The notes under the pieces were generated by a model. That model saw nothing but the letters and a program-made list of their open reading frames with translations, did not search any database and had not been told where the DNA came from. Source: Streptomyces sp. B1I3 (GTDB lineage: Bacteria; Actinomycetota; Actinomycetes; Streptomycetales; Streptomycetaceae). Taken from it: a DNA stretch of 64,000 bases. Where the stretch lies: positions 1,736,001 to 1,800,000 of the forward strand of contig NZ_JAUSYD010000001.1 of the NCBI RefSeq assembly GCF_030816615.1, written 5' to 3'. This document shows, piece after piece, positions 48,351-56,314 of the stretch. The position numbers were made by a program, and so were the translations under genes. Position 1 is the stretch's first letter, and every line of letters starts with the position of its first letter.

Positions 48351-49643
48351 ATGGAAACACGCTCTGTCGCGGCGCCGGGTGCGGCCCCCGCCGCGTACTC
48401 GGCGGCGGGCGCGCGCCGGCTCCACCGCATCCGCGACGCCCGCCTTGCGGGCGAGCGCACGGCGGAGGTCCCGCGTGCGGAGATCGACGCGTCCTGGGAC
48501 CGGGTGCTGCGCAGCGGTGTGGATCCCGAGCAGTCCCCGGAGAGCAGGCTGCTGGAGACGGACGAGATCGAGCACCGGCGCAGGAGCTCGGCGCTCGGCG
48601 AGATCATGCCGCTGCTCCGGGACGGCCTGGCGACCATCGCCGACGCGGCCCAGCAGATCATGGTCGTCACCGACGGCGAGGGCCGGGTGCTGTGGCGTCA
48701 GGGGCACTCCGCCGTGATGCGCCTGGCCAAGGACATCTGCCTGGAGGAGGGGGCCGCCTGGGAGGAGGGGGTGACCGGCACCAACGCGATCGGTACCGCG
48801 CTCGCCACCCGCTCCCCCATCCAGGTCCATTCCGCGGAGCACTTCGTCCGCGCCCTGCACAACTGGACCTGTGCGGCGGCCCCGGTGCGTGATCCCCGCG
48901 ACGGCCGGCTGATGGGAATCGTCGACATCACGGGGCCCGCCTCCACCTTCCACCCCACGACGATGGCCCTGGTCGGCTCGGTGGCGGCGCTCGCCGAGAG
49001 CGAGCTGCGCAACCGGCATCTGATGGCTGTCGAGCGGCTGCGGTCGGTGGCCGCCCCGATCCTGTGCCGGCTGGGCGGGCGCGCCATGGCGGTGGACACG
49101 CACGGCTGGTCGGCCGCCGTCAGCGGGATGGCGCCCGTCGACCGGCTGCCGCTGCCGAAGTCGCTGCGGCCCGGCCGGGTCTGGCTGGCCTCGCTGGGCA
49201 TGTGCGAGGTGGAGCCGCTGCCCGGCGGCTGGCTGGTGCGGGTCGCGGACGGCCCGTCGGAGGGGCCGCCGCGCCGTGTCGTGCTCGACCTGAGCCGGGA
49301 GCGGGGGCTCGCCGTCCATGTGGCCGGTCCTGTGGGGACGTGGACGCGGCCGCTCTCGCCCCGCCACGCGGAGCTGCTGTACGCCCTGTCCCTGCACCGG
49401 GAGGGGCGGACCGCCGCCGAGCTCGCCCAGGACGTCTTCGGTGATCCCACCCGGACGGTGACGGTGCGGGCGGAGATCTCACGGATCCGGCGCCATCTCG
49501 CCGAGGTGCTCGCGCACCGCCCGTACCGCTTCGGCGAGGGGGTCGAGGTGGAGGTGATCCACCCCGCCGTGCCGGCCGACCTGCTGCCCCGCTCGACGGC
49601 TCCGGTCGTGGTCGGGGCGCGTGGCTCGGCGGGGGCGCCCTGA
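48351..49643 (+). CDS. GAF-domain transcriptional regulator
   Basis: A 430-residue regulator. The N-terminus (about 35-60) has the segment EIDASWDRVLRSGVDPEQ found in AcoR-type activators. A GAF domain follows at about 80-215 (GEGRVLWRQGHS, GTNAIGTALATRSPIQV, HNWTCAAAPVRDP). There is no AAA+ sigma-54 domain; instead the C-terminus (about 340-410) has a winged HTH-like segment, AELAQDVFGD then TVRAEISRIRRHLAEVL. Such proteins usually regulate aldehyde or alcohol metabolism genes in actinobacteria. The start at 48351 has GGGGGGA upstream. A palindrome at 48229 may be its own operator. Confidence 0.82.
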   Translation: METRSVAAPGAAPAAYSAAGARRLHRIRDARLAGERTAEVPRAEIDASWDRVLRSGVDPEQSPESRLLETDEIEHRRRSSALGEIMPLLRDGLATIADAAQQIMVVTDGEGRVLWRQGHSAVMRLAKDICLEEGAAWEEGVTGTNAIGTALATRSPIQVHSAEHFVRALHNWTCAAAPVRDPRDGRLMGIVDITGPASTFHPTTMALVGSVAALAESELRNRHLMAVERLRSVAAPILCRLGGRAMAVDTHGWSAAVSGMAPVDRLPLPKSLRPGRVWLASLGMCEVEPLPGGWLVRVADGPSEGPPRRVVLDLSRERGLAVHVAGPVGTWTRPLSPRHAELLYALSLHREGRTAAELAQDVFGDPTRTVTVRAEISRIRRHLAEVLAHRPYRFGEGVEVEVIHPAVPADLLPRSTAPVVVGARGSAGAP

Positions 49644-49690
49644 GATCCGCCGGTTTGGGTGCGGCCCGGCATCATGGTTTTCTGGCGGCC

Positions 49691-50329
49691 ATGAGCAACC
49701 TGACGCATCCCACCGATCCCGCCCCCGAGGCAGCTGCCCCGCAGGAGGCGACCTCCGAGGTGACGGTCTGGTCCCTGGAGCAGACCGCGCCCACCGACCT
49801 GCGCCCCGCCGTCGCGCCTGCCGGTGAGGTGCGGATCGTACGGTCGCAGATACCGCTGCCGGAGTTCAGCCGCTTCCTCTACACGGCGGTCGGCGGGGAC
49901 GTCCGCTGGACCGACCGTCTCGGCCTGACGTACGCCGAGTGGCGGGAGATCCTGGAGCGGCCGGGGGCCGAGACGTGGGTGGCGTACGAGAACGGCACCC
50001 CCGCGGGATTCATCGAGCTCGACGCCCAGGAGGGCGGTGTGGTCGAGATCGGCTACTTCGGGCTGATCCCGGCGTTCCGCGGCCGCCGGATCGGCGGCCA
50101 CCTCCTTTCGTACGGGGTGGCGCGCGCCTGGGACCTTGCCGAACGCCATCCCGGCCGGACGCCGACCGAGCGGGTGTGGGTGCACACCTGCTCCGACGAC
50201 GGTCCGCACGCCATGGAGAACTACCTGCGCCGCGGCTTCCGCCTCTTCGACACCCGGATCGAGCGGGAGCCGGACGTGGAGAATCCCGGCCCGTGGCCGG
50301 GCGCGTACCCCGGACCGCACACCGATTGA
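49691..50329 (+). CDS. GNAT-family N-acetyltransferase
   Basis: A 212-residue protein. After about 50 disordered Pro/Ala/Thr residues the GNAT fold covers about 58-195. The acetyl-CoA binding motif A is seen as IGYFGLIPAFRGRRIGGHLLSYGV (in part R-G-R-R-I-G-G, the Q/RxxGxG/A pattern), and motif B as VWVHTCSDDGPHAMENYLRRGF. It probably acetylates a small molecule or protein amine in the cytoplasm; the acceptor is unknown. The start is uncertain: the ATG at 49691 has only a weak GGCGG, and an ATG at 49655 is in frame. Confidence 0.8.
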   Translation: MSNLTHPTDPAPEAAAPQEATSEVTVWSLEQTAPTDLRPAVAPAGEVRIVRSQIPLPEFSRFLYTAVGGDVRWTDRLGLTYAEWREILERPGAETWVAYENGTPAGFIELDAQEGGVVEIGYFGLIPAFRGRRIGGHLLSYGVARAWDLAERHPGRTPTERVWVHTCSDDGPHAMENYLRRGFRLFDTRIEREPDVENPGPWPGAYPGPHTD

Positions 50330-50386
50330 GTCGCTTTGTCGACAGGCCTGACGTGACGGAGGCCACAGCGTCTCACATTTCGGGAC

Positions 50387-50429
50387 CATCTCGTCCACAT
50401 GGTGGATCGTGGTGGACTGGCCCGAGATG
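50387..50429. promoter_or_regulatory. Nested dyads ahead of the cysteine leader
   Basis: CATCTCG (50387-50393) and CGAGATG (50423-50429) flank an inner dyad TCCAC-N3-GTGGA (50394-50406). The block lies 20-60 bp before the leader peptide and is the most likely site for a sulfur-responsive regulator or for the promoter of the cys operon. Confidence 0.4.
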
Positions 50430-50448
50430 CGCGTGACACGCTTCCGTC

Positions 50449-50532
50449 ATGTCTGGAACTGGAATTGCCTTGGTGAGTCGGCGGCACGTCGACCTCGGCC
50501 GCATGTCCAGCGCCATCTGTCCGGCCCGCTGA
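50449..50532 (+). CDS. Cysteine leader peptide of the sulfur assimilation operon
   Basis: A 27-residue ORF (MSGTGIALVSRRHVDLGRM then SSAICPAR). Short peptides with the SRRHVDL core and a cysteine near the end precede sulfur genes in many Streptomyces; as I recall they are annotated as putative leader peptides. The single Cys codon near the stop would let ribosomes sense Cys-tRNA supply and alter expression of the downstream genes. It ends 117 nt before the sulfite reductase ATG. No Shine-Dalgarno sequence is visible, so it may be translated from a leaderless or very short 5' end. Confidence 0.8.
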   Translation: MSGTGIALVSRRHVDLGRMSSAICPAR

Positions 50533-50649
50533 GAGTCTCCAGCACCGCCGCGACCACCTGAAGCACCGCTTTCCCCTGCGCACCGCCGCGCCTCGCGCGA
50601 GTGTGCAGTTCAGAGCCGCCCTCCTGCAGTCCCGAAGGACGTATTTGCC

Positions 50650-52347
50650 ATGGCCGCCAGCCCGGAACAGCCTGCTACCGCCACGCCCCGCCGCAAGGCC
50701 GGACGGCACCGTGGTGAAGGTCAGTGGGCCATGGGTCACTTCACCCCGCTCAACGGGAACGAGCAGTTCAAGAAGGACGACGACAGTCTCAACGTGCGGA
50801 CACGCATTGAGACGATCTACTCCAAGCGCGGCTTCGACTCGATCGACCCCAACGACCTGCGTGGGCGGATGCGCTGGTGGGGCCTCTACACCCAGCGCCG
50901 GGCCGGCATCGACGGCGGCAAGACCGCGGTGCTGGAGCCCGAGGAGCTCGAGGACTCGTACTTCATGCTGCGGGTGCGCATCGACGGCGGGAGGCTGACG
51001 ACCGCGCAGCTGCGGGTGATCGGTGAGATCTCCGAGCAGTACGCGCGCGGGACGGCCGACATCACCGACCGGCAGAACGTCCAGATGCACTGGATCCGCA
51101 TCGAGGACGTCCCGGCGATCTGGGAGAAGCTGGAGGCCGTCGGGCTCTCCACGACCGAGGCCTGCGGTGACTGCCCCCGCGTGATCATCGGCTCGCCCGT
51201 GGCGGGCATCGCCGCGGACGAGATCATCGACGGCACGCCCGCGGTGGACGAGATCCACGACCGGTACATCGGCAGCCCGGAGTTCTCCAACCTGCCGCGC
51301 AAGTTCAAGACCGCGATCTCCGGCTCGCCCGTCCAGGACGTGGTGCACGAGATCAACGACATTGCCTTCGTCGGTGTCGACCACCCCGAGCACGGTCCGG
51401 GCTTCGACGTCTGGGTCGGCGGTGGCCTGTCCACCAACCCGCGGCTGGCCGAACGCCTGGGTACCTGGGTGCCGTTGGACGAGGTGCCCGATGTCTGGGC
51501 CGGTGTCGTCGGCATCTTCCGCGACTACGGCTACCGCCGTCTCCGCACGCGCGCCCGCCTCAAGTTCCTGATGGCCGACTGGGGTCCCGAGAAGTTCCGT
51601 CAGGTGCTGGAGGACGAGTACCTGAAGCGTCCGCTACTGGACGGTCCCGCCCCCGCCGAACCCTCCTCGCGCTGGCGCGACCACATCGGCGTCCACCAGC
51701 AGCAGGACGGCCGTTTCTACGTGGGCTTCGCCCCGCGCGTCGGCCGGGTGGACGGCTCCACCCTGGCCAAGGTCGCGGAGCTGGCCGAGGCACACGGTTC
51801 GGGCCGGGTGCGCACCACCGTCGAGCAGAAGATGATCATCCTCGATGTGGAGCAGGACCGGGTCGAGTCCCTCTCCGCCGGGCTGGAGGCGCTGGACTTC
51901 CAGGTGAAGCCCTCCACCTTCCGCCGCGGCACGATGGCCTGCACGGGCATCGAGTTCTGCAAGCTGGCGATCGTCGAGACGAAGGCGCGCGGCGCCGCGC
52001 TCATCGACGAACTGGAGCGCCGCCTGCCGGACTTCGAGGAACCGCTCACGATCAACATCAACGGCTGCCCCAACGCCTGTGCCCGCATCCAGACCGCGGA
52101 CATCGGTCTCAAGGGCCAGCTCATGCTCGACGCCGACGGCAACCAGGTCGAGGGCTACCAGGTGCACCTCGGTGGCGCGCTCGGCCTGGAGGCCGGCTTC
52201 GGCCGCAAGGTCCGCGGCCTGAAGGTCACTTCGGCCGAACTGCCCGACTACGTCGAGCGGGTCCTCGGCAGGTTCCAGGAGGAGCGCGAGGACGACGAGC
52301 GCTTCGCGACCTGGGCGGCACGGGCCAGTGCGGAGTCGCTGTCATGA
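50650..52347 (+). CDS. Assimilatory sulfite reductase (ferredoxin-dependent, siroheme/4Fe-4S)
   Basis: A 565-residue nitrite/sulfite reductase with two ferredoxin-like half domains and two siroheme/4Fe-4S half domains. The cluster cysteines are Cys431, Cys437, Cys473 and Cys477 (TGIEF between the first two; NGCPNAC for the second pair), and Cys477 would bridge to siroheme. RWWGLYTQRR and CGDCPR match the Mycobacterium NirA-type enzymes. It reduces sulfite to sulfide with six electrons from ferredoxin. It is the first enzyme gene of the operon, behind the cysteine leader, and its stop overlaps the next start (ATGA). Confidence 0.93.
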   Translation: MAASPEQPATATPRRKAGRHRGEGQWAMGHFTPLNGNEQFKKDDDSLNVRTRIETIYSKRGFDSIDPNDLRGRMRWWGLYTQRRAGIDGGKTAVLEPEELEDSYFMLRVRIDGGRLTTAQLRVIGEISEQYARGTADITDRQNVQMHWIRIEDVPAIWEKLEAVGLSTTEACGDCPRVIIGSPVAGIAADEIIDGTPAVDEIHDRYIGSPEFSNLPRKFKTAISGSPVQDVVHEINDIAFVGVDHPEHGPGFDVWVGGGLSTNPRLAERLGTWVPLDEVPDVWAGVVGIFRDYGYRRLRTRARLKFLMADWGPEKFRQVLEDEYLKRPLLDGPAPAEPSSRWRDHIGVHQQQDGRFYVGFAPRVGRVDGSTLAKVAELAEAHGSGRVRTTVEQKMIILDVEQDRVESLSAGLEALDFQVKPSTFRRGTMACTGIEFCKLAIVETKARGAALIDELERRLPDFEEPLTININGCPNACARIQTADIGLKGQLMLDADGNQVEGYQVHLGGALGLEAGFGRKVRGLKVTSAELPDYVERVLGRFQEEREDDERFATWAARASAESLS

Positions 52348-52523
52348 GCGAACGAGCAGCGCCGTTCTACTGCCCGTACTGCGGCGACGAGGACCTGCGC
52401 CCGCACGAGGCCGGGCACGGCGCCTGGGAATGTGCTTCCTGCAATCGCGCGTTCCAGCTGAAGTTCCTGGGCCTGCTGGCTCACGGACTCCAGCGCAACG
52501 ATGTCGAAGGGGACGGGATATGA
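52344..52523 (+). CDS. Small zinc-ribbon protein in the cys operon
   Basis: A 59-residue protein tightly embedded between sulfite reductase and CysH: its ATG overlaps the upstream stop (ATGA) and its stop overlaps the next ATG in the same way. The sequence has two knuckles, CPYCGDE and CASCNRAF, separated by about 20 residues, which fit a zinc ribbon, plus a short helical tail (LKFLGLLAHGL). Translational coupling on both sides suggests a role in sulfite or APS reduction, perhaps as an assembly or electron-transfer partner. I do not know of a proven function. Confidence 0.8.
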   Translation: MSERAAPFYCPYCGDEDLRPHEAGHGAWECASCNRAFQLKFLGLLAHGLQRNDVEGDGI

Positions 52524-53236
52524 CGGACACCCTGCACGCCGCCGAGCTCACCGACCAGGCACTGAAGGAGCTCGCCGAACAGGCCGGCCGCGACCTGGAG
52601 GACGCCTCGGCCCTCGAGATCCTCACGTGGGCGACGGACACCTTCGGCAAGAAGTTCTGCGTCACCTCCTCCATGGAGGACGCCGTCGTCGCGCACCTCG
52701 CCTCCCGGGCCCTGCCCGGCGTCGACGTGGTCTTCCTCGACACCGGCTACCACTTCCCCGAGACCATCGGGACGCGGGACGCGGTCGAGGCCGTGATGGA
52801 CGTCAACGTCATCACCCTGACGCCACGCCGGTCCGTGGCCGAGCAGGACGCCGAGTACGGCCCCGGACTGCACGACCGCGACCCCGACCTGTGCTGCGCC
52901 CTGCGCAAGGTGAAGCCGCTGGAGGAGGGCCTGACCGCGTACGCCGCGTGGGCGACCGGGCTGCGCCGCGACGAGTCCCCCTCCCGGGCGAACACGCCCG
53001 TCGTCGGCTGGGACGCCAAGCGCCGCAAGGTCAAGGTCTCGCCCATCGCCCGCTGGACCCAGGACGACGTGGACGCCTACGTCGCCGAGCACGGTGTACT
53101 GACCAACCCGCTGCTGATGGACGGTTACGCCTCCGTCGGCTGCGCGCCCTGCACCCGGCGGGTGCTGGAGGGCGAGGACGCCCGGGCCGGCCGCTGGGCC
53201 GGGCGCGGCAAGACCGAATGCGGGCTGCACGGCTGA
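52520..53236 (+). CDS. cysH: Assimilatory APS/PAPS reductase with 4Fe-4S cluster
   Basis: A 238-residue reductase. The 4Fe-4S ligand pattern is Cys125-Cys126 (DLCCALRK) and Cys208/Cys211 (GCAPC), and the nucleophilic cysteine is Cys234 in ECGLHG. Phosphosulfate-binding motifs SSMEDAVVAH and VFLDTGYHFPET are present. The CC/CxxC pattern is typical of bacterial enzymes that reduce adenosine 5'-phosphosulfate directly; PAPS use is also possible because an APS kinase follows. The product is sulfite, the substrate of the first enzyme of the operon. The start overlaps the zinc-ribbon stop. Confidence 0.93.
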   Translation: MTDTLHAAELTDQALKELAEQAGRDLEDASALEILTWATDTFGKKFCVTSSMEDAVVAHLASRALPGVDVVFLDTGYHFPETIGTRDAVEAVMDVNVITLTPRRSVAEQDAEYGPGLHDRDPDLCCALRKVKPLEEGLTAYAAWATGLRRDESPSRANTPVVGWDAKRRKVKVSPIARWTQDDVDAYVAEHGVLTNPLLMDGYASVGCAPCTRRVLEGEDARAGRWAGRGKTECGLHG

Positions 53237-53259
53237 TGACGACTGATCAGGAGATATCG

Positions 53260-53805
53260 ATGAGCGTGACGGAGACGGGAGCCACCGTCTGGCTCACCGG
53301 TCTGCCGAGCGCCGGCAAGACCACCATCGCGTACGAACTGGCGGGCCGGCTGCGCGGCGACGGGCACCGGGTCGAGGTTCTGGACGGTGACGAGATCCGG
53401 GAGTTCCTCTCCGCGGGCCTCGGCTTCTCCCGCGAGGACCGGCACACCAACGTCCAGCGGATCGGCTTCGTCGCCGAACTGCTGGCCGCCAACGGCGTCA
53501 AGGTGCTCGTCCCGGTCATCGCACCGTACGCCGACAGCCGTGACGCGGTCCGCAAGCGCCACCAGGCCGAGGACACCGCGTATCTGGAGGTGCACGTCGC
53601 GACCCCGGTCGAGGTGTGCTCCGTCCGCGACGTGAAAGGGCTGTACGCCAAGCAGGCGGCGGGCGAGATCAGCGGCCTCACCGGGGTCGACGACCCCTAC
53701 GAGGCACCCGAGTCGCCGGATCTGCGGATCGAGTCGCACCGGCAGACCGTGCAGGAGTCCGCAGCGGCGCTTCACGCGCTGCTCACCGAGAGGGGCCTGG
53801 CGTGA
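53260..53805 (+). CDS. cysC: Adenylyl-sulfate kinase
   Basis: A 181-residue APS kinase. The P-loop GLPSAGKTT is at about 14-22, DGDEIREFLS and GFSREDRHTN form the APS-binding part, and the lid contains VKGLYAKQAAGEI. It phosphorylates APS at the 3' position with ATP to give PAPS. I start it at 53260, where CAGGAG stands 6 nt upstream; an ATG overlapping the cysH stop at 53236 is the alternative. Its own stop overlaps the GTG of cysD. Confidence 0.92.
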   Translation: MSVTETGATVWLTGLPSAGKTTIAYELAGRLRGDGHRVEVLDGDEIREFLSAGLGFSREDRHTNVQRIGFVAELLAANGVKVLVPVIAPYADSRDAVRKRHQAEDTAYLEVHVATPVEVCSVRDVKGLYAKQAAGEISGLTGVDDPYEAPESPDLRIESHRQTVQESAAALHALLTERGLA

Positions 53806-54737
53806 CGACCGTCGCCACCGTGCCGGAAGGCACCGACCACCCGTACGCGCTCAGCCACCTCGACTCCCTGGAGTCGGAGGCGGTCCACATCTTCCGTGAG
53901 GTGGCGGGTGAGTTCGAGCGGCCGGTGATCCTGTTCTCCGGCGGCAAGGACTCGATCCTGATGCTGCACCTGGCGCTGAAGGCCTTCGCCCCCGCCCCCA
54001 TCCCCTTCACGCTCCTGCACGTGGACACCGGGCACAACTTCCCCGAGGTCCTCGAATACCGCGACCGCACCGTCGAGAAGCACGGACTGCGCCTGCACGT
54101 CGCCTCCGTCCAGGACTACATCGACGCCGGCAAACTCCGCGAGCGTCCCGACGGCACCCGCAACCCCCTGCAGACGGTCCCGCTCACCGAGGCCATCCAG
54201 CAGCACCGCTTCGACGCCGTGTTCGGCGGCGGACGCCGCGACGAGGAGAAGGCCCGCGCCAAGGAACGCGTCTTCTCCCTGCGCGACGAGTTCTCCCAGT
54301 GGGACCCCCGCCGCCAGCGCCCCGAACTGTGGCAGCTCTACAACGGCCGCCACGCCCCCGGCGAACACGTCCGCGTCTTCCCCATCTCCAACTGGACCGA
54401 GCTGGACGTCTGGCAGTACATCGAGCGCGAAGGCATCGAACTCCCCCAGATCTACTTCGCCCACGAACGCGAGGTCTTCAACCGCTCCGGCATGTGGCTC
54501 ACCGCCGGGGACTGGGGCGGGCCCAAGGACCACGAGACGGTCGAGACCCGGCAGGTGCGCTACCGCACCGTCGGCGACATGTCCTGCACCGGCGCCGTCG
54601 ACTCCGACGCCACGACCCTGGACGCCGTGATCACCGAGATCGCCGCCTCCCGCCTCACCGAGCGGGGCGCGACCCGCGCCGACGACAAGATGTCCGAGGC
54701 CGCGATGGAAGACCGCAAGCGCGAGGGGTACTTCTAA
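53802..54737 (+). CDS. cysD: Sulfate adenylyltransferase, small subunit
   Basis: A 311-residue ATP sulfurylase subunit of the PP-loop pyrophosphatase family. The PP-loop SGGKDSI is at about 47-53, GGGRRDEEKARAKER near 142-156, and the C-terminal RTVGDMSCTGAV motif is conserved. With the GTPase subunit encoded next it activates sulfate with ATP to APS. The GTG overlaps the cysC stop by two bases (GTGA), and GAGAGGGG lies upstream, so the two are translationally coupled. Confidence 0.95.
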   Translation: MTTVATVPEGTDHPYALSHLDSLESEAVHIFREVAGEFERPVILFSGGKDSILMLHLALKAFAPAPIPFTLLHVDTGHNFPEVLEYRDRTVEKHGLRLHVASVQDYIDAGKLRERPDGTRNPLQTVPLTEAIQQHRFDAVFGGGRRDEEKARAKERVFSLRDEFSQWDPRRQRPELWQLYNGRHAPGEHVRVFPISNWTELDVWQYIEREGIELPQIYFAHEREVFNRSGMWLTAGDWGGPKDHETVETRQVRYRTVGDMSCTGAVDSDATTLDAVITEIAASRLTERGATRADDKMSEAAMEDRKREGYF

Positions 54738-54739
54738 AA

Positions 54740-56089
54740 ATGACCGCACCCATCAAGTCCGCAGAGCAGTTGTCGGCCACCACCCTGCTGCGCTTCGCCA
54801 CCGCCGGATCCGTCGACGACGGCAAGTCCACCCTCGTCGGACGCCTCCTGCACGACTCCAAGTCGGTCCTCACCGACCAGCTCGAAGCCGTCGCACTGGC
54901 CTCCACCAACCGCGGCCAGGAAGCACCCGACCTGGCCCTGCTGACCGACGGCCTGCGCGCCGAGCGCGAGCAGGGCATCACCATCGACGTCGCCTACCGC
55001 TACTTCGCCACCCCGAAGCGCCGGTTCATCCTCGCCGACACCCCGGGCCACGTGCAGTACACCCGCAACATGGTCACCGGCGCCTCCACCGCCGAGCTCG
55101 CCGTGGTCCTCGTCGACGCCCGCAACGGCGTCGTCGAACAGACCCGCCGCCACGCCGCCGTCGCCGCCCTCCTGCGCGTCCCCCACGTCGTCCTCGCCGT
55201 CAACAAGATGGACCTCGTGGAGTACGCTGAGCCCGTGTTCGCCGCCATAGCGGAGGAGTTCACCGCGTACGCCGCCTCGCTCGGCGTCCCGGAGATCACC
55301 GCGATCCCGATCTCCGCGCTGGCCGGGGACAACGTCGTCGAACCCTCCGCCCACATGGACTGGTACGGCGGCCCCACGGTCCTGGAGCACCTGGAGACGG
55401 TGCCGGTCAGCCACGACCTGACCGCCTGCCACGCACGCTTCCCCGTGCAGTACGTCATCCGCCCCCAGAGCGCCGAACACCCCGACTACCGGGGATACGC
55501 CGGCCAGATCGCGGCCGGGGTGTTCCGGGTCGGCGAGACCGTCTCGGTCCTGCCCTCCGGACGCACCACCACGATCGAGGGGATCGACGCGCTCGGCGAG
55601 AGCGTCGACATCGCCTGGGCCCCGCAGTCGGTCACGATCCGGCTGGCCGACGACATCGACGTCTCACGCGGCGACCTGATCGCACCGGCCTCGGACGTGC
55701 CCGCGACCACTCAGGACGTCGAGGCGACCGTCTGCCACGTCGCCGACCAGCCGCTCACGGTCGGCCAGCGGGTGCTCCTCAAGCACACCACCCGCACGGT
55801 CAAGGCGATCGTCAAGGACATTCCCTCCCGTCTCACGCTGGACGACCTCTCCCAGCACCCGGCCCCCGGGCAGCTCGTCGCCAACGACATCGGCCGGGTC
55901 GTGGTGCGGACCGCCGAGCCGCTGGCGCTCGACGCCTACGCGGCCTCCCGGCGTACCGGTTCGTTCCTCCTGATCGACCCCGCCGACGGCACGACGCTCA
56001 CGGCCGGCATGGCGGGCGCCTCGTTCTCCGCCGTGACGGCTCAGGACACCGAGGACACCACCGCCGAGGACGCGGAGTGGGACTTCTGA
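54740..56089 (+). CDS. cysN: Sulfate adenylyltransferase, GTPase subunit
   Basis: A 449-residue EF-Tu-like GTPase. The motifs are GSVDDGKST (G1), DTPGHVQYTRNMVTGAS (G3 and following) and NKMD (G4), followed by two beta-barrel domains. GTP hydrolysis by this subunit drives the otherwise unfavourable synthesis of APS by the small subunit. There is no fused APS kinase domain, in agreement with the separate cysC gene. The ATG follows the cysD stop after 2 nt (TAAAAATG). The C-terminal tail is acidic and rich in Thr (TAQDTEDTTAED). Confidence 0.95.
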   Translation: MTAPIKSAEQLSATTLLRFATAGSVDDGKSTLVGRLLHDSKSVLTDQLEAVALASTNRGQEAPDLALLTDGLRAEREQGITIDVAYRYFATPKRRFILADTPGHVQYTRNMVTGASTAELAVVLVDARNGVVEQTRRHAAVAALLRVPHVVLAVNKMDLVEYAEPVFAAIAEEFTAYAASLGVPEITAIPISALAGDNVVEPSAHMDWYGGPTVLEHLETVPVSHDLTACHARFPVQYVIRPQSAEHPDYRGYAGQIAAGVFRVGETVSVLPSGRTTTIEGIDALGESVDIAWAPQSVTIRLADDIDVSRGDLIAPASDVPATTQDVEATVCHVADQPLTVGQRVLLKHTTRTVKAIVKDIPSRLTLDDLSQHPAPGQLVANDIGRVVVRTAEPLALDAYAASRRTGSFLLIDPADGTTLTAGMAGASFSAVTAQDTEDTTAEDAEWDF

Positions 56090-56314
56090 TGCGTACGGAC
56101 ATCTTCTCGACTTTCGCGAAGGAGGGCGGCCGGGTCGGCAGCGGCGCCCTCGGCAGCGGTCAGGGCGGGGTCGGGCGATGTGCGTGATGACGTACGCGCA
56201 CTGCCTGCGCGCCCGCTCGCACCGCCAGTTCCGACGAAGACCTGCCGACCACCCGGCCGCGCCACCCCGTCCCCGGGGGACGTGAGCGCCGGGCCGACGA
56301 GAGGAAAGCCTCCC

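Noticed and set aside
56089..56190. A 33-codon ORF starting at an ATG that overlaps the cysN stop (TGATG).
   Set aside because: Gly/Ser-rich composition without recognisable features; overlap alone is weak evidence.
56178..56285. A 35-codon ORF (MCVMTYAHCLRAR...) between cysN and the sulfonate-binding protein, with two Cys codons, possibly a second cysteine leader.
   Set aside because: No convincing ribosome site, the tail is Arg/Pro-rich as expected of random high-GC sequence, and it lacks the SRRHVDL core of known leaders. Conservation would be needed to accept it.
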